Shown one piece after another: positions 30,723 to 39,581 of a stretch of DNA of 64,000 bases; the stretch's first letter is position 1; every line of letters starts with the position of its first letter. The position numbers were made by a program, and so were the translations under genes. The notes beneath the pieces are model-generated. The model did no database searches and was not told where the DNA came from. It worked only from the letters and a program-made list of their open reading frames with translations. Origin of the DNA: a virus; the IMG/VR virus record IMGVR_UViG_3300033144_006696, positions 1-64,000 of that record; one strand, 5' to 3'.

Positions 30723-31298
30723 ATGAAAAGAGTTAAAATTATTTCAGATACAATTCAAGAGTTTTGGGAGAGATATTATTTTTGTGGTAATTATTTTCAA
30801 AAGAATGGTAAAAGATTGCATAGAGAAGTTTGGAAATTCTATAAAGGAGAAATTCCCAAAGGTTTTATAGTACATCACATAAAAGAGGATAAATCTAAAA
30901 ATCAAATTGAAGATTTTGAGCTTATGATAAGAGCAAAACATGTATTACATCACATTAAAAAAAGAAAACCCATTCCAATTACTAAACAATGTAGGGAAGC
31001 AGCAAACAAATGGCATGGTAGTGAAGATGGTAGAAAATGGCATAATAAACATTATGAAAATACTAAAAAAAATTTACAAAAAAAGATAGAAAGGGAATGT
31101 TCTTGGTGTGGTGAAATTTTTGAAAGCAAAAGAAAAAATGTAGATGTATTTTGTTCTGGAAAATGTAGAACAGCCAGCAGGAAGGCTTCTGGAATTGATG
31201 ATATTGAAAAAATATGTGAAGTATGTTCTAAATTTTATATGGCAAATAAATATTCAAAGGTGAAAACTTGTTCAAAGATTTGTAAACGTAAACTTTAA
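30723..31298 (+). CDS. Free-standing HNH endonuclease with C-terminal zinc fingers, 191 aa
   Basis: HNH core: RLHREVWKFYKGEIPKGFIV, then HHIKEDKSKNQIEDFEL and the final H of LHHIKKR. Two C-terminal Cys4-type fingers (CSWCGEIFES … CSGKC; CEVCSKFY … CSKIC) probably read DNA. A very strong AAAGGAGG site and a near-perfect TATAAT suggest independent expression. It is inserted between terL and the portal genes without harming either. Intact. Confidence 0.85.
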   Translation: MKRVKIISDTIQEFWERYYFCGNYFQKNGKRLHREVWKFYKGEIPKGFIVHHIKEDKSKNQIEDFELMIRAKHVLHHIKKRKPIPITKQCREAANKWHGSEDGRKWHNKHYENTKKNLQKKIERECSWCGEIFESKRKNVDVFCSGKCRTASRKASGIDDIEKICEVCSKFYMANKYSKVKTCSKICKRKL

Positions 31299-31312
31299 AA
31301 AGGAAATAAACA

Positions 31313-31609
31313 ATGGCGAAAGTAAGTTTAATGAATGCACAAGAAAAACAATGGCAGAGAGAATGGGATGCACGTACATTAGCAGATGCTGAAGAGATAA
31401 GGGCAAAACCTGCTCGATTAAAAGGTGCACAACAGGCAGCAAAAACAATGGCAAAAGATGCTCAAGTAAAAGCTGCATCATTGAGTAAGGTTGCCAAAAC
31501 AACTGCACCCAAAGCAAAACCAAGAGCTAAAGTTGCTCCTAGAACTGCTCCAAAGAAGAGCACAGCGACTGTGAATAGTAATACAAAAACTCCTTATAAA
31601 AGGAAATAA
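31313..31609 (+). CDS. Small Ala/Lys-rich protein before the portal, 98 aa
   Basis: An N-terminal helix (AQEKQWQREWDARTLADAEE) is followed by a low-complexity K/A/P tail. Preceded by AAAGGAAA and four bases from the portal gene. Similar small proteins of unknown function occur next to portal genes. Probably a virion or assembly accessory. Confidence 0.6.
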   Translation: MAKVSLMNAQEKQWQREWDARTLADAEEIRAKPARLKGAQQAAKTMAKDAQVKAASLSKVAKTTAPKAKPRAKVAPRTAPKKSTATVNSNTKTPYKRK

Positions 31610-31612
31610 ACA

Positions 31613-33139
31613 ATGATAACCCCTAAAACAGTTCAATCAAGTTCTGTAAGTACAGAACATGTTGATTATGTGAAGTTTAAAAAGCCTTGGGTACGTGTTC
31701 GTGATTGCATGGAAGGTGAAGATGCAATCAAAGATAAGGAAGAAACTTATCTTCCTCGTCCTTCTGGTATGACTGGTGATTATGCTGCTGCATATGATCC
31801 TTATAAAGAAAGAGCACATTTTCCTTTGGTTACTTCTTATGCGCTTCAAGGAGCTTTGGGTATTGTTATTACTAAACTTCCTGAATTTAATGTGCCAAAA
31901 GAATTAGAATACATCATCAAGACAGCAACTAAAGATGGTAGGTCATTGCAGCAACTTTTTCTTGATATGATTATTGAGATATTTCAGACAGGAAGATCTC
32001 CAATTTTAGTGGATATTGTTTCTGCTAAGAATGAGTTTAGGTTTGTGCAATATAAAGCAGAAGATTTTATTAATTGGAAAACTGCTTTGGTTGAAGATGA
32101 AAGGAATCTTATTCTTGGAGTTTTGAAAGAAGTACGTCCATCCAGTTTAGATATATTTTCTCATGACACTGATGATGTATATAGAGTTCTCAATATGAAT
32201 GAAAATGGTGAATATTACACCACCCTTTATACAGATGATGGAGTAAATTTAACATCTGAAATTATTCCTCATTTTAGAGGAAAATCAATAAAAGAGATTC
32301 CTCTTTTTCTTGCAGGATCAATTAACAATTCATTTGATCTGCAACCAATACCTTTGATATCTGTAGCCAATTGTTCTATCCAAATTTATCGGAAAGAAGC
32401 TGATCTTGCAAATTCAGAATATTTATCATGTAATCCGACTCTTTGTATTGTTGGCGCATCTAATGATGGAGATCTTCCAAATGTTGTGGGTTCTTCAGTC
32501 ATGATTGTGTTGCCTAACGAGCAAGCAAGAGTTTTCTATACAGTGACAGACACAGCAGCACTAACACACGTTAAACAGCATATAACCGATCTTTATGACG
32601 AAGCTATTCGTCATGGTGTTGCTATTCTTGACGCACGAAAGGGTGTTGAAGCAGCAGAGTCATTGAGAATCAGGCAATCAACACAATCAGCTTCTATTTA
32701 TTCTGTGTATCTTGCAGCTATGAATGCCATTAAGGAAGGCTTAATAGCAATGTGTAAATGGGGTGAATATAATGAAGAAGATATTATTCTTGATGCTCCA
32801 TCTTCATTGACACAAGGTATTCCTGATTCATCTGTACTGAAAGAAATTATTGAAGGATTTTCAACAGAGGTTATTCCACTTCCAGTTATTCATAGATATC
32901 TTGTTTATTCTGGCCTTTTAGACCAAACTGTGGGATTTGAAGATTATATAGAACAATTAAATGCTTATAAACCAACTGTTAAGACTGATAATAATGGTGC
33001 AGTTGCTGATGTATCTGATACAGTTGAAGAAGATTCTTTGGATAAAGATGGTAATATTATAAAAACTAAATCAATAAAAAAACAAACAACATCCGCAGAA
33101 ATAAAAAAAGAAAGTGAAGGACCGGAAGATACTAATTGA
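31613..33139 (+). CDS. Portal protein, DUF4055-type
   Basis: 508 residues. The N-terminal segment YLPRPSGM … DPYKERAHFPLVTSYALQGA and the later LEYIIKTATKDGRSLQQLFL are characteristic of DUF4055 portals. The central IPLFLAGSINNSFDLQPIPL and the helix-rich region from HVKQHITDLYDEAIRHGVAI are also typical. It forms the dodecameric DNA channel at the head vertex. Position after TerL and before the scaffold and coat genes agrees. The C-terminal 50 residues are acidic and disordered. Confidence 0.85.
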   Translation: MITPKTVQSSSVSTEHVDYVKFKKPWVRVRDCMEGEDAIKDKEETYLPRPSGMTGDYAAAYDPYKERAHFPLVTSYALQGALGIVITKLPEFNVPKELEYIIKTATKDGRSLQQLFLDMIIEIFQTGRSPILVDIVSAKNEFRFVQYKAEDFINWKTALVEDERNLILGVLKEVRPSSLDIFSHDTDDVYRVLNMNENGEYYTTLYTDDGVNLTSEIIPHFRGKSIKEIPLFLAGSINNSFDLQPIPLISVANCSIQIYRKEADLANSEYLSCNPTLCIVGASNDGDLPNVVGSSVMIVLPNEQARVFYTVTDTAALTHVKQHITDLYDEAIRHGVAILDARKGVEAAESLRIRQSTQSASIYSVYLAAMNAIKEGLIAMCKWGEYNEEDIILDAPSSLTQGIPDSSVLKEIIEGFSTEVIPLPVIHRYLVYSGLLDQTVGFEDYIEQLNAYKPTVKTDNNGAVADVSDTVEEDSLDKDGNIIKTKSIKKQTTSAEIKKESEGPEDTN

Positions 33140-33186
33140 TATTATCTTAATAATACAATATGTTTTGATTGATTAAATAACCGGAG

Positions 33187-33222
33187 TTTTGAGAACTCTA
33201 AACTGGAATTCTGAGAATTCCC
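33187..33222 (+). other. Two small stem-loops before the scaffold gene
   Basis: GAGTT…AACTC and GGAATTC…GAATTCC hairpins lie in tandem in the 100-bp portal-scaffold spacer. They may tune transcript stability or reduce readthrough into the scaffold gene. Confidence 0.4.
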
Positions 33223-33241
33223 AAATTAGGAGATTTATAAC

Positions 33242-34021
33242 ATGACAGATTTCAATTTTATTGAAGATGAGGAACTGAGAACTAAAGCAGAAGATGTTCA
33301 CAAGATTGATGTGGATGAACTGACTGTCAATTTGACAAACAGTGCTAAGACTCAGATTGAGGAAGCCGTTGAAGGCTTGAAAACTAAAAATGCTGAAATT
33401 TTAGACGAAAAGAAAGCACTCGCACAGAATCTCAAGAAATTTGATGGTTTTGATGTTGAAGTTGCCAAAACTGCCACTGAATTTTATGAAGCACATAAGG
33501 ATGCTGAATTTTTGAAAGATGGAACTGTTGAAGAATTAATTGAAAAGAAAACATCCCAGTTGAATTCTGATCATGAAGTCCAGGTAAATGAACTTACTGA
33601 AAAACTGTCCGCAGCAGTTGAACACGGAGCAACATACCAATTACTCTTTGAATCTAAAGTCATTGATGATGGTTTAAGAGCTGAAGCAGTGAAACAGGGT
33701 GTTCGTGTTGAAGCTGTTGATGATATCATTCTACGGGGTCGTGGTGTGTTCTCACTTGATGAGAAAAAGCAGATTGAAGCTCGTGATTCTGAAGGTAAAC
33801 TTGCTATCACTGAAGATAAAAAAGTTCTGAATGTTAAAAATTGGATTACTGGATTAAAAGATACTTCTCCACATTATTGGCCAGATTCCAGAGGTGCTGG
33901 TGCTCATGGTGGAGCTGGTGGTAATGATTCTGATTACACAGTTAAATTGGCGGAACTTGCTGCAAAGGGTGATATGACAGGTTATCGTGCTTTACGTGAT
34001 AAACATCAAAAAGCTAAATAA
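33242..34021 (+). CDS. Scaffold or head-assembly protein, 259 aa
   Basis: An acidic, helix-rich protein with a coiled-coil middle (ALAQNLKKFDGFDVEV … EELIEKKTSQLNSD) and a short basic C-terminus (GYRALRDKHQKAK), the profile of internal scaffolds. It lies between the portal and coat genes. Homology was not recognised; the call rests on composition and position. AGGAG lies eight bases before the ATG. Confidence 0.7.
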   Translation: MTDFNFIEDEELRTKAEDVHKIDVDELTVNLTNSAKTQIEEAVEGLKTKNAEILDEKKALAQNLKKFDGFDVEVAKTATEFYEAHKDAEFLKDGTVEELIEKKTSQLNSDHEVQVNELTEKLSAAVEHGATYQLLFESKVIDDGLRAEAVKQGVRVEAVDDIILRGRGVFSLDEKKQIEARDSEGKLAITEDKKVLNVKNWITGLKDTSPHYWPDSRGAGAHGGAGGNDSDYTVKLAELAAKGDMTGYRALRDKHQKAK

Positions 34022-34048
34022 AGATAATTTGTAAATATTGATTGATTA

Positions 34049-34077
34049 TTGACTGTTTATTGAATTTGTAGTATAGT
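34049..34077 (+). promoter_or_regulatory. Sigma70 promoter before the DUF723-type endonuclease gene
   Basis: TTGACT (34049-34054), a 17-nt spacer, TATAGT (34072-34077). The transcript would start just before the structured element at 34098-34152. Confidence 0.6.
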
Positions 34078-34097
34078 TAATTTAAATAAATGTACAA

Positions 34098-34152
34098 AAT
34101 AAGGGATAGGGTCGCTCCTGAAAGATGGTTTACTCAGCCATTTTCCCTTATT
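34098..34152 (+). ncRNA. 55-nt three-way-junction RNA, copy A
   Basis: A 9-bp closing stem AATAAGGGA (34098-34106)/TCCCTTATT (34144-34152) encloses 37 nt. These hold a hairpin on UAGGGUCGCUCCU, a GAAA joint, and an AUGG…CCAU hairpin whose loop includes CUCA. Copy B at 39582 has the same 9+37+9 layout with different stem sequences and the same joints. It lies 30 nt before a homing-endonuclease start. No known RNA class was recognised; hammerhead is excluded by the lack of CUGAUGA. Confidence 0.7.
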
Positions 34153-34181
34153 AAATTTTGAGTATTAAATGGAGATTTAAA

Positions 34182-36035
34182 ATGGCGCCTAAATTGACAC
34201 TCTCTCAATTTATTCAAAAAGCAAATCAGGTACATAATTCAAATTATTCTTACGAAAAAACAACATACCAAAAATCTAATATTAAAACTACAGTAACCTG
34301 CAATGTTCATGGCAATTTTTCATTAACACCAAATAATCATTTGTCAGGAAAAGGATGTCCTGAATGTGCTTTAATTAAACGAGCAAATTCTTGTAAACTT
34401 ACTATTCAAGAATTTATTAAAAAAGCAAATAAAGTTCATTTAAACAAATATGATTATTCTAATTCAGTTTATTTGGGGATGGATAAAAAAATATCAATCA
34501 TTTGTCCCGTTTCTAATCATGGTGAATTTAGCCAATTAGCATGTAATCATGTTTTTGGAAAAGGATGTCCTAAATGCAAATCTGATAAAACATCTCTTCG
34601 TTGTAGACATTCAACAAAAGATTTTATCCGTAAAGCTAAAGAAATCCACGGAAATACTTATGATTATTCTATGGTTGATTATATAAGTGGTAAATTAAAA
34701 ATTAAAATTATCTGTAAAGAGCATGGTATTTTTGAACAAGTTCCACAAAGCCATTTGAGTGATAGTGGATGTCCAAAATGTGTTGGTTTTAATTCAACAT
34801 TTGAAGATTTTATTAGAGAAGCAAAATTAATTCACGGTGATAAATATGATTATTCATTAGTTAATGAGACATATAAAAATACTCGTGTAAAAATTCCAAT
34901 TATTTGTCCTGTCCATGGACAATTTTTCCAAACACCTTTTGTACATTTAAGAGGTAATGGTTGCAATTTATGTGGTTATGATACTACAGCGAAAAAGAGA
35001 ACATTAACTACTTCTGATTTTATAGAACGCTCAAAATTAATCCATAATAATTTCTATGATTATTCAAAATCAATATACATAAAGAATAAAACAGAAATTT
35101 CTATTTGCTGCCCTCTTCATGGATTATTTACTCAGTCTCCAAATAACCATCTTGCAGGAAAAGGATGTCCAAAATGTGTAGGTAGGATTTCAAAAGAAGA
35201 AATAGAAGTAGCTGATTTTTTGAAATCTTTAAATGTACAAGTACAAACATCAAACAAATCTATTCTTAATACAAAAGAATTGGATATTGTTCTTCCTGAT
35301 TTTAAAATTGCAGTAGAATATAATGGATTATATTGGCATTCTTCAGCAAGTCTAAGTTTTGGAAAATATAATCATTATAATAAAACTCAAGAATGTTTAG
35401 AAAAAGGGTATAGATTAGTTCATATTTTTAGTGATGATTGGAAGTTTAAAAAAGAAATAATTCAATCAATTTTATCTAATTTTGTGAATAAAACTCAAAT
35501 AAAATATTTTGCAAGAAAATGTATTTGTAAAAAAATACAAAAAGATTTAGCAGTAGAATTTCTTAATAAGAATCATCTTCAAGGATATGTTATAAGTTCT
35601 TTTCATTATGGTTTATTTTATAATGATAAACTTTTGCAAGTGATGTCTTTTAAAAAAGACAAACAAAATTTTAATTTAGTACGTCTTGCTGCTAAATTAA
35701 ATATTCAGGTAGTTGGTGGTGCAAATAAATTATTTAAACATTTTTGTAGAAATGAGGAATTTAAATCTGTTTTTACATTTGCTGATTTATATTTATTTAA
35801 TGGCCGTGTTTATGAACATCTTGGATTTAAGAAAATTAAAGAAATTCCAATTGATTACTCTTATGTGTATAAGGGAAAAAGAAAACATAAATTTGGTTTC
35901 AGAAGAAAACGTCTTAAAACATTATTGAATAATTTTGATGAAACTAAATCAGAATTATGGAATACTAGAAATAATGGAATTTACAGAATTTATGATTGTG
36001 GTAAAAATAAATATGAATTTGTAAAAAATACTTGA
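34182..36035 (+). CDS. Homing endonuclease with five DUF723-type zinc repeats and a Vsr-like nuclease, 617 aa
   Basis: The ATG at 34182 is chosen for its GGAG site. Residues ~5-345 contain five repeats of ~65-70 residues, each with F..KA..vH..kYdYS … kI.I.C..HG.F.Q.p..H … GkGCPkC, i.e. four-ligand zinc modules for DNA reading. A nuclease core follows: ELDIVLPDFKIAVEYNGLYW, HYNKTQECLEKGYRLVHIFS. A C-terminal domain of ~180 residues follows that. It sits between the scaffold and coat genes with its own promoter and RNA leader. Intact; it likely homes into the capsid region of related phages. Confidence 0.82.
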   Translation: MAPKLTLSQFIQKANQVHNSNYSYEKTTYQKSNIKTTVTCNVHGNFSLTPNNHLSGKGCPECALIKRANSCKLTIQEFIKKANKVHLNKYDYSNSVYLGMDKKISIICPVSNHGEFSQLACNHVFGKGCPKCKSDKTSLRCRHSTKDFIRKAKEIHGNTYDYSMVDYISGKLKIKIICKEHGIFEQVPQSHLSDSGCPKCVGFNSTFEDFIREAKLIHGDKYDYSLVNETYKNTRVKIPIICPVHGQFFQTPFVHLRGNGCNLCGYDTTAKKRTLTTSDFIERSKLIHNNFYDYSKSIYIKNKTEISICCPLHGLFTQSPNNHLAGKGCPKCVGRISKEEIEVADFLKSLNVQVQTSNKSILNTKELDIVLPDFKIAVEYNGLYWHSSASLSFGKYNHYNKTQECLEKGYRLVHIFSDDWKFKKEIIQSILSNFVNKTQIKYFARKCICKKIQKDLAVEFLNKNHLQGYVISSFHYGLFYNDKLLQVMSFKKDKQNFNLVRLAAKLNIQVVGGANKLFKHFCRNEEFKSVFTFADLYLFNGRVYEHLGFKKIKEIPIDYSYVYKGKRKHKFGFRRKRLKTLLNNFDETKSELWNTRNNGIYRIYDCGKNKYEFVKNT

Positions 36036-36060
36036 CAAATGAATATTCTTTGTTTAGTGT
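36032..36060 (+). promoter_or_regulatory. Promoter for the major capsid gene
   Basis: Perfect TTGACA (36032-36037), a 17-nt spacer, weak TAGTGT (36055-36060), overlapping the end of the endonuclease gene. The leader of the transcript contains a hairpin and a terminator-like structure before the capsid gene. Confidence 0.5.
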
Positions 36061-36071
36061 AATGTTATATA

Positions 36072-36094
36072 GTGGTGTTTCTGGGAAACACCAC
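36072..36094 (+). other. Stable leader hairpin
   Basis: GTGGTGTTT (36072-36080), loop CTGGG, AAACACCAC (36086-36094), perfect 9 bp. If the promoter at 36032 is real, this is at the 5' end of the capsid mRNA and may protect it from decay. Confidence 0.55.
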
Positions 36095-36115
36095 ATCAAT
36101 TTAGAAAAAGTCTTG

Positions 36116-36164
36116 GGGGCTACGATTACTTATTTTGTGAATAAGTAACTTAGTCCCTTTTTTT
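36116..36164 (+). terminator. Intrinsic terminator or attenuator before the capsid gene
   Basis: Outer stem GGGGCTA (36116-36122)/TAGTCCC (36151-36157), inner 9-bp stem TTACTTATT (36126-36134)/AATAAGTAA (36140-36148), then seven T. It may end the endonuclease transcript or attenuate capsid expression. Confidence 0.6.
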
Positions 36165-36206
36165 ATGTAAAATATTTAATAAACAATTAAAGTAAGGAGA
36201 TTTATC

Positions 36207-37379
36207 ATGGCAGCAGGCGACAACATCTGGAGCCACCCTTCTATCATCGCGGCAGAGGCGTTAACACATCTCGAGGACGCACTTGTCATTGCACCACTTT
36301 GTGCTACAGACAAGACATCTGATTTTTCAAATAAAGCCAACGGTTGGAAAGTTGGTGATTCTGTTTCTTTTCGGACTCATGGTGAATATGAAGTTGATGA
36401 ATTTGCAACTACCATTAGCACACAGTCTATCGGAACCTCTACACGTCCCATGGAGATTGAAAAACATTTCGATATCTCTGTTGAAGTCGGTGCAAGAGAA
36501 TACTCTTTGGATCTGGATTCTTTTGTTGAACAGGTTATTCAGCCTGCAACATATAAACTGGCAGAAAGTGTTGACACTTATATAGGAACGAAAATCCTTG
36601 AAGCTGCTGGAGCTTATTACAGCACTGGTCTTTTTACAACTGCCGCTGACATTGCACTTGCCCGTAAAACTGCAACCATCCAGCAATTGGCAATGAATCG
36701 TTTTTGTCTTGTTGATTTGGATATTGAAGCAATTCTTCTTGGACAGACTTGGTTTAATCAGTCTAACTCTCGTGGCTCAGATGGTGAAATGACTCTTCGT
36801 AATGCAGATATGGGTCGTGTAATGGGTATGGATTTCTTTTCCAGTATCGCTTTTCCTACTGAAACTGCTGATTATACTGTGGGTACATTTATTGGTGTAA
36901 CTAATAATACCACTGCAACCAAAAACTTGATTGGTGATTCTCTTTTGATTGTTGATGGTGTTGCAGCTTCCCAGTTTACCCTTGTTGCTGGTGATCGTCT
37001 GTATATTCCTGGTGTCCGTCGTCCTCTAAAAGTTAAAACTGCTGTTGGGGATACTGACGCAACTACTTCAATTGTCCTGGTTGATCCTATTACTGAAATT
37101 ATTCCTGATGATACTGCTGTAACTGTTATTGCTTCTGGAAAAGATGTTCAACATCATGGTGTAATTATGGATGATCGTTCTCTTGCTGTTGCATTTCCTA
37201 TGCTTGATCTTCCTGAAGATCGTGTTGCTGCTACTGCGTCCAATAATGGCATTAGTATTCGTATCGTTAAAGGGTATGATTTGAGTTCCAAGAAAACTAC
37301 GATGTCCCTGGATCTTCTATGTGGTGCTTTTGCTCTTGATCCTCGTCGAATGACTCTTGTTGGTGATAAATCTTCTTAA
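36207..37379 (+). CDS. Major capsid protein, P22 coat (gp5) type
   Basis: 390 residues of the P22-coat HK97-fold pattern. The N-terminal segment reads NIWSHPSIIAAEALTHLEDA … NGWKVGDSVSFRT. The central FVEQVIQPATYKLAESVDTY helix is the spine-like element. A telokin/I-domain-like insertion is suggested by the T/V-rich central region (NLIGDSLLIVDGVAASQFTL …). The C-terminus ends in a LDLLCGAFALDPRRM-type segment. Codon use is richer in C/G than neighbours, consistent with high expression. The ribosome site AAGGAG is strong. Confidence 0.88.
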   Translation: MAAGDNIWSHPSIIAAEALTHLEDALVIAPLCATDKTSDFSNKANGWKVGDSVSFRTHGEYEVDEFATTISTQSIGTSTRPMEIEKHFDISVEVGAREYSLDLDSFVEQVIQPATYKLAESVDTYIGTKILEAAGAYYSTGLFTTAADIALARKTATIQQLAMNRFCLVDLDIEAILLGQTWFNQSNSRGSDGEMTLRNADMGRVMGMDFFSSIAFPTETADYTVGTFIGVTNNTTATKNLIGDSLLIVDGVAASQFTLVAGDRLYIPGVRRPLKVKTAVGDTDATTSIVLVDPITEIIPDDTAVTVIASGKDVQHHGVIMDDRSLAVAFPMLDLPEDRVAATASNNGISIRIVKGYDLSSKKTTMSLDLLCGAFALDPRRMTLVGDKSS

Positions 37380-37426
37380 TTTTTTGAATAGAGTAAAATT
37401 TTAATTCTAAATAAAAGGAAATAATT

Positions 37427-37615
37427 ATGAAGGTTTATGATAAAGAAGGAAAAGTTGTGAATGCAGATAAGAATCAAATTGAGATTCTTATGAATGCAGG
37501 ATGGACTAAAACTAAACCAGAACTTATTATTAAGGAAGAGCTTAAAAAGGATACTGTAGTCAAAGCAATTCCTAAAGTAAAGAAATCCATAAGAAAAATT
37601 TCCTCTAAAGTATAA
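37427..37615 (+). CDS. Small protein after the capsid gene, 62 aa
   Basis: Basic C-terminus (KAIPKVKKSIRKISSKV). An AAAGGAAA site precedes the ATG. The N-terminal YDKEGKVVNADKNQIEILMN followed by AGW recalls short proteins next to coat genes in other phages. Possible head accessory. Confidence 0.55.
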   Translation: MKVYDKEGKVVNADKNQIEILMNAGWTKTKPELIIKEELKKDTVVKAIPKVKKSIRKISSKV

Positions 37616-37624
37616 GGGGGAATT

Positions 37625-38134
37625 ATGGCTTTAATTGCTACATTAGGTGCTACTGATGCAAATTCATACGTTAACAGAGCTGAGGCTGATCTCTACTTTG
37701 CAGATCGAATGCATTCCTCTACTTGGACAGCATTAACAGATGCGGTGAAAGATCAATTATTGATAACTTCTTCTCGTATGTTAGATTGGCATGTTAAATG
37801 GAAGGGCACAAAGACTGAAGACACTCAAGCAATGCAGCACCCAAGGGAGGATATGCTTCGTCCAGATGGAACTGAAATTGATGATGGTGTTCTTGCTCCT
37901 GAAGTTAAAATTGCTGTGTATGAATTAGCTCTTGTGAATATTACATCAGATAGAATGATTGATGATCCTTTAGCTGGAATAGGTCAATTAAAAGCTGGTT
38001 CTTTAATGATTAAAGCTGGCCCTGAAAAGCCAAACCAAACCAACGCTAAACCAGTGCCCTCACATATATATTCAATATTATCAGATTTGTATGTGCAGGG
38101 CAGAGGAAGTATAGTTAGATTATTAAGGGCATAA
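37625..38134 (+). CDS. DnaT-like head-tail connector protein, 169 aa
   Basis: The N-terminal TDANSYVNRAEADLYFADRM … LITSSRMLDWHVKWKG and a PR…LRPDG segment match the phage connector family named DnaT-like in Pfam, which closes the portal after packaging. Position directly after the coat gene fits. GGGGG precedes the ATG. Confidence 0.78.
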   Translation: MALIATLGATDANSYVNRAEADLYFADRMHSSTWTALTDAVKDQLLITSSRMLDWHVKWKGTKTEDTQAMQHPREDMLRPDGTEIDDGVLAPEVKIAVYELALVNITSDRMIDDPLAGIGQLKAGSLMIKAGPEKPNQTNAKPVPSHIYSILSDLYVQGRGSIVRLLRA

Positions 38135-38135
38135 A

Positions 38136-38498
38136 ATGGCAAATCTTAGAAATACATTCTTATCTGGTCTTGAAACTATCTTCAATGTAATGAATGAAGC
38201 AGTTAAAACTGGAATATATACTGTTGAAGAAGATGATGGGTTTAATAATTCTGTCATCACTTCTGATGTTGTTAGATGTATTTTTGAGAATTTTTCTGAA
38301 AAAGATATTCATGATCTTTCTTTTTATGAATTAATTCAACCCAAAGATATTAAAGGATTAATACCATTTGTTGATTTAGTTAATTGTGAAATTACAACTC
38401 AAGCTTCTATCATGTTTGGAACTGAAAAATATATGGTAGAAGCTTATGATGTTGATCCAATGAGTGTTGTTTTTACAACCCTTTTGAGGAAAGTTTAA
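38136..38498 (+). CDS. Head-closure or stopper protein, 120 aa
   Basis: The C-terminal half (IQPKDIKGLIPFVDLVN, then a beta segment and YDVDPMSVVFTTLLR) resembles head-closure proteins that cap the connector. No exact family recognised; order between the connector and the gp10-like gene supports it. Confidence 0.65.
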   Translation: MANLRNTFLSGLETIFNVMNEAVKTGIYTVEEDDGFNNSVITSDVVRCIFENFSEKDIHDLSFYELIQPKDIKGLIPFVDLVNCEITTQASIMFGTEKYMVEAYDVDPMSVVFTTLLRKV

Positions 38499-38499
38499 T

Positions 38500-39003
38500 A
38501 TGAATTTAAACGAAATTATCAAAGGATTGGCTAAAATTACAGAGGGATCAGCTATCAAAGCTAATGTTTCTCGTCTTTTATACAAAAAAGATAATGAATT
38601 AATTGATTTGTTAAAAGAGCATTCACCATACGACCCGGAACACAAAGATCCTCATTTTCGGGATCAATGGAAAGCATCAAGAAAAAAGTACGGCAATTCA
38701 AAAGTTCTGGCTCAGATTATTGTTTCCAATAGTACACCAATATATGGACAATTTTTAGTAGCTGGTGCAGAACTTAATCAAGCTCCTTGGTATTATCCTA
38801 ATAGGATTCGTAAAGGTAAGAAAAAGGGTCAGTTTAAGAAAGGTACTGGAAAACTTACAAAAGTTCAAGGTAAAGTTTGGGCTGGTGGATTAGATCCAGG
38901 TCATATTAAAACAGTTGGAGGTCCAATTGCGCAAGTTTTAACAAAATTTATTGATAAATTTACACAAGAAGTATCTGATGAATTTGTGAAGGGGTTCTTC
39001 TAA
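38500..39003 (+). CDS. Tail-completion (HK97 gp10-like) protein, 167 aa
   Basis: The segment LLKEHSPYDPEHKDPHFRDQ, then WKASRKK, and the following IIVSNSTPIYGQFLVAGAEL is the gp10-like pattern. The protein is basic in the middle. It acts at the head-tail interface. One-base overlap with the next gene. Confidence 0.7.
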   Translation: MNLNEIIKGLAKITEGSAIKANVSRLLYKKDNELIDLLKEHSPYDPEHKDPHFRDQWKASRKKYGNSKVLAQIIVSNSTPIYGQFLVAGAELNQAPWYYPNRIRKGKKKGQFKKGTGKLTKVQGKVWAGGLDPGHIKTVGGPIAQVLTKFIDKFTQEVSDEFVKGFF

Positions 39004-39503
39004 TGGGTATTCAAGGTATTCAAGCATTTTTGAATGTTATCTGTGCAGGAGATAACAATAGAGAAGATGCTTTACAAGAAATATATGAACGCATTAAAGT
39101 AAAAAGGATTTCTTTGGGTCTTACTTCTTTTAAAAGGACTCCAACTGAACCAATAGTTGAAAAAGATATGCCTTGTGTGTTTATGCTTGAAGGTCCTGAT
39201 AATATTATTGAATATTCCAGCAGGGGTAATATGGGATATCCTGTTAGAAGAACTTTAGAAGTTACTTTAGAATTAGTAACCAATTCCAATATAGATATTA
39301 AATCTAAATTGAGAGATTTAAGAAAAGCTGTTTTTGCTGAAAGGGATATTGATCCTCCTGTTTATAATCCAAGATTAGTAGATGTTGGACAAACTGGGTT
39401 TATTAGTGAAAATAGAACTGAGGGTCCTTCAGGATATGGTTTACAAGATATTTTAGGAATGTCTCTTGTGCTTGATTTGGTATATACAGATGATATTATC
39501 TGA
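39003..39503 (+). CDS. Tail terminator protein, 166 aa
   Basis: An alpha/beta protein of the right size with GPDNIIEYSSRGNMGYPVRR and a long beta region, located directly between gp10-like and tail-tube genes where the tail terminator gene sits. Homology was not recognised by motif; the call is by position. Confidence 0.6.
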   Translation: MGIQGIQAFLNVICAGDNNREDALQEIYERIKVKRISLGLTSFKRTPTEPIVEKDMPCVFMLEGPDNIIEYSSRGNMGYPVRRTLEVTLELVTNSNIDIKSKLRDLRKAVFAERDIDPPVYNPRLVDVGQTGFISENRTEGPSGYGLQDILGMSLVLDLVYTDDII

Positions 39504-39520
39504 TTTTAGGAAGGTTTAAA

Positions 39521-39574
39521 ATGGTAAATACTTCAAACAATTATAGTCTTCTCCTAATTTTTGTGATATACTAA
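39521..39574 (+). pseudogene. Duplicated 5' end of the tail-tube gene
   Basis: An AGGAAGG ribosome site, ATG and MVNTSNNYSL, then unrelated LLIFVIY and TAA. The intact tail-tube gene at 40215 starts MAVSPNTDNYSLGKG, sharing NYSL and the DNA segment ACAATTATAG. The simplest reading is that the endonuclease element inserted after codon ~10 of the tube gene and the downstream part acquired a new start. Confidence 0.6.
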
Positions 39575-39581
39575 TGCAAAC

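Noticed and set aside
34098-34152. Hammerhead ribozyme
   Set aside because: Three stems and a GAAA joint are present, but the CUGAUGA core is absent in both copies.
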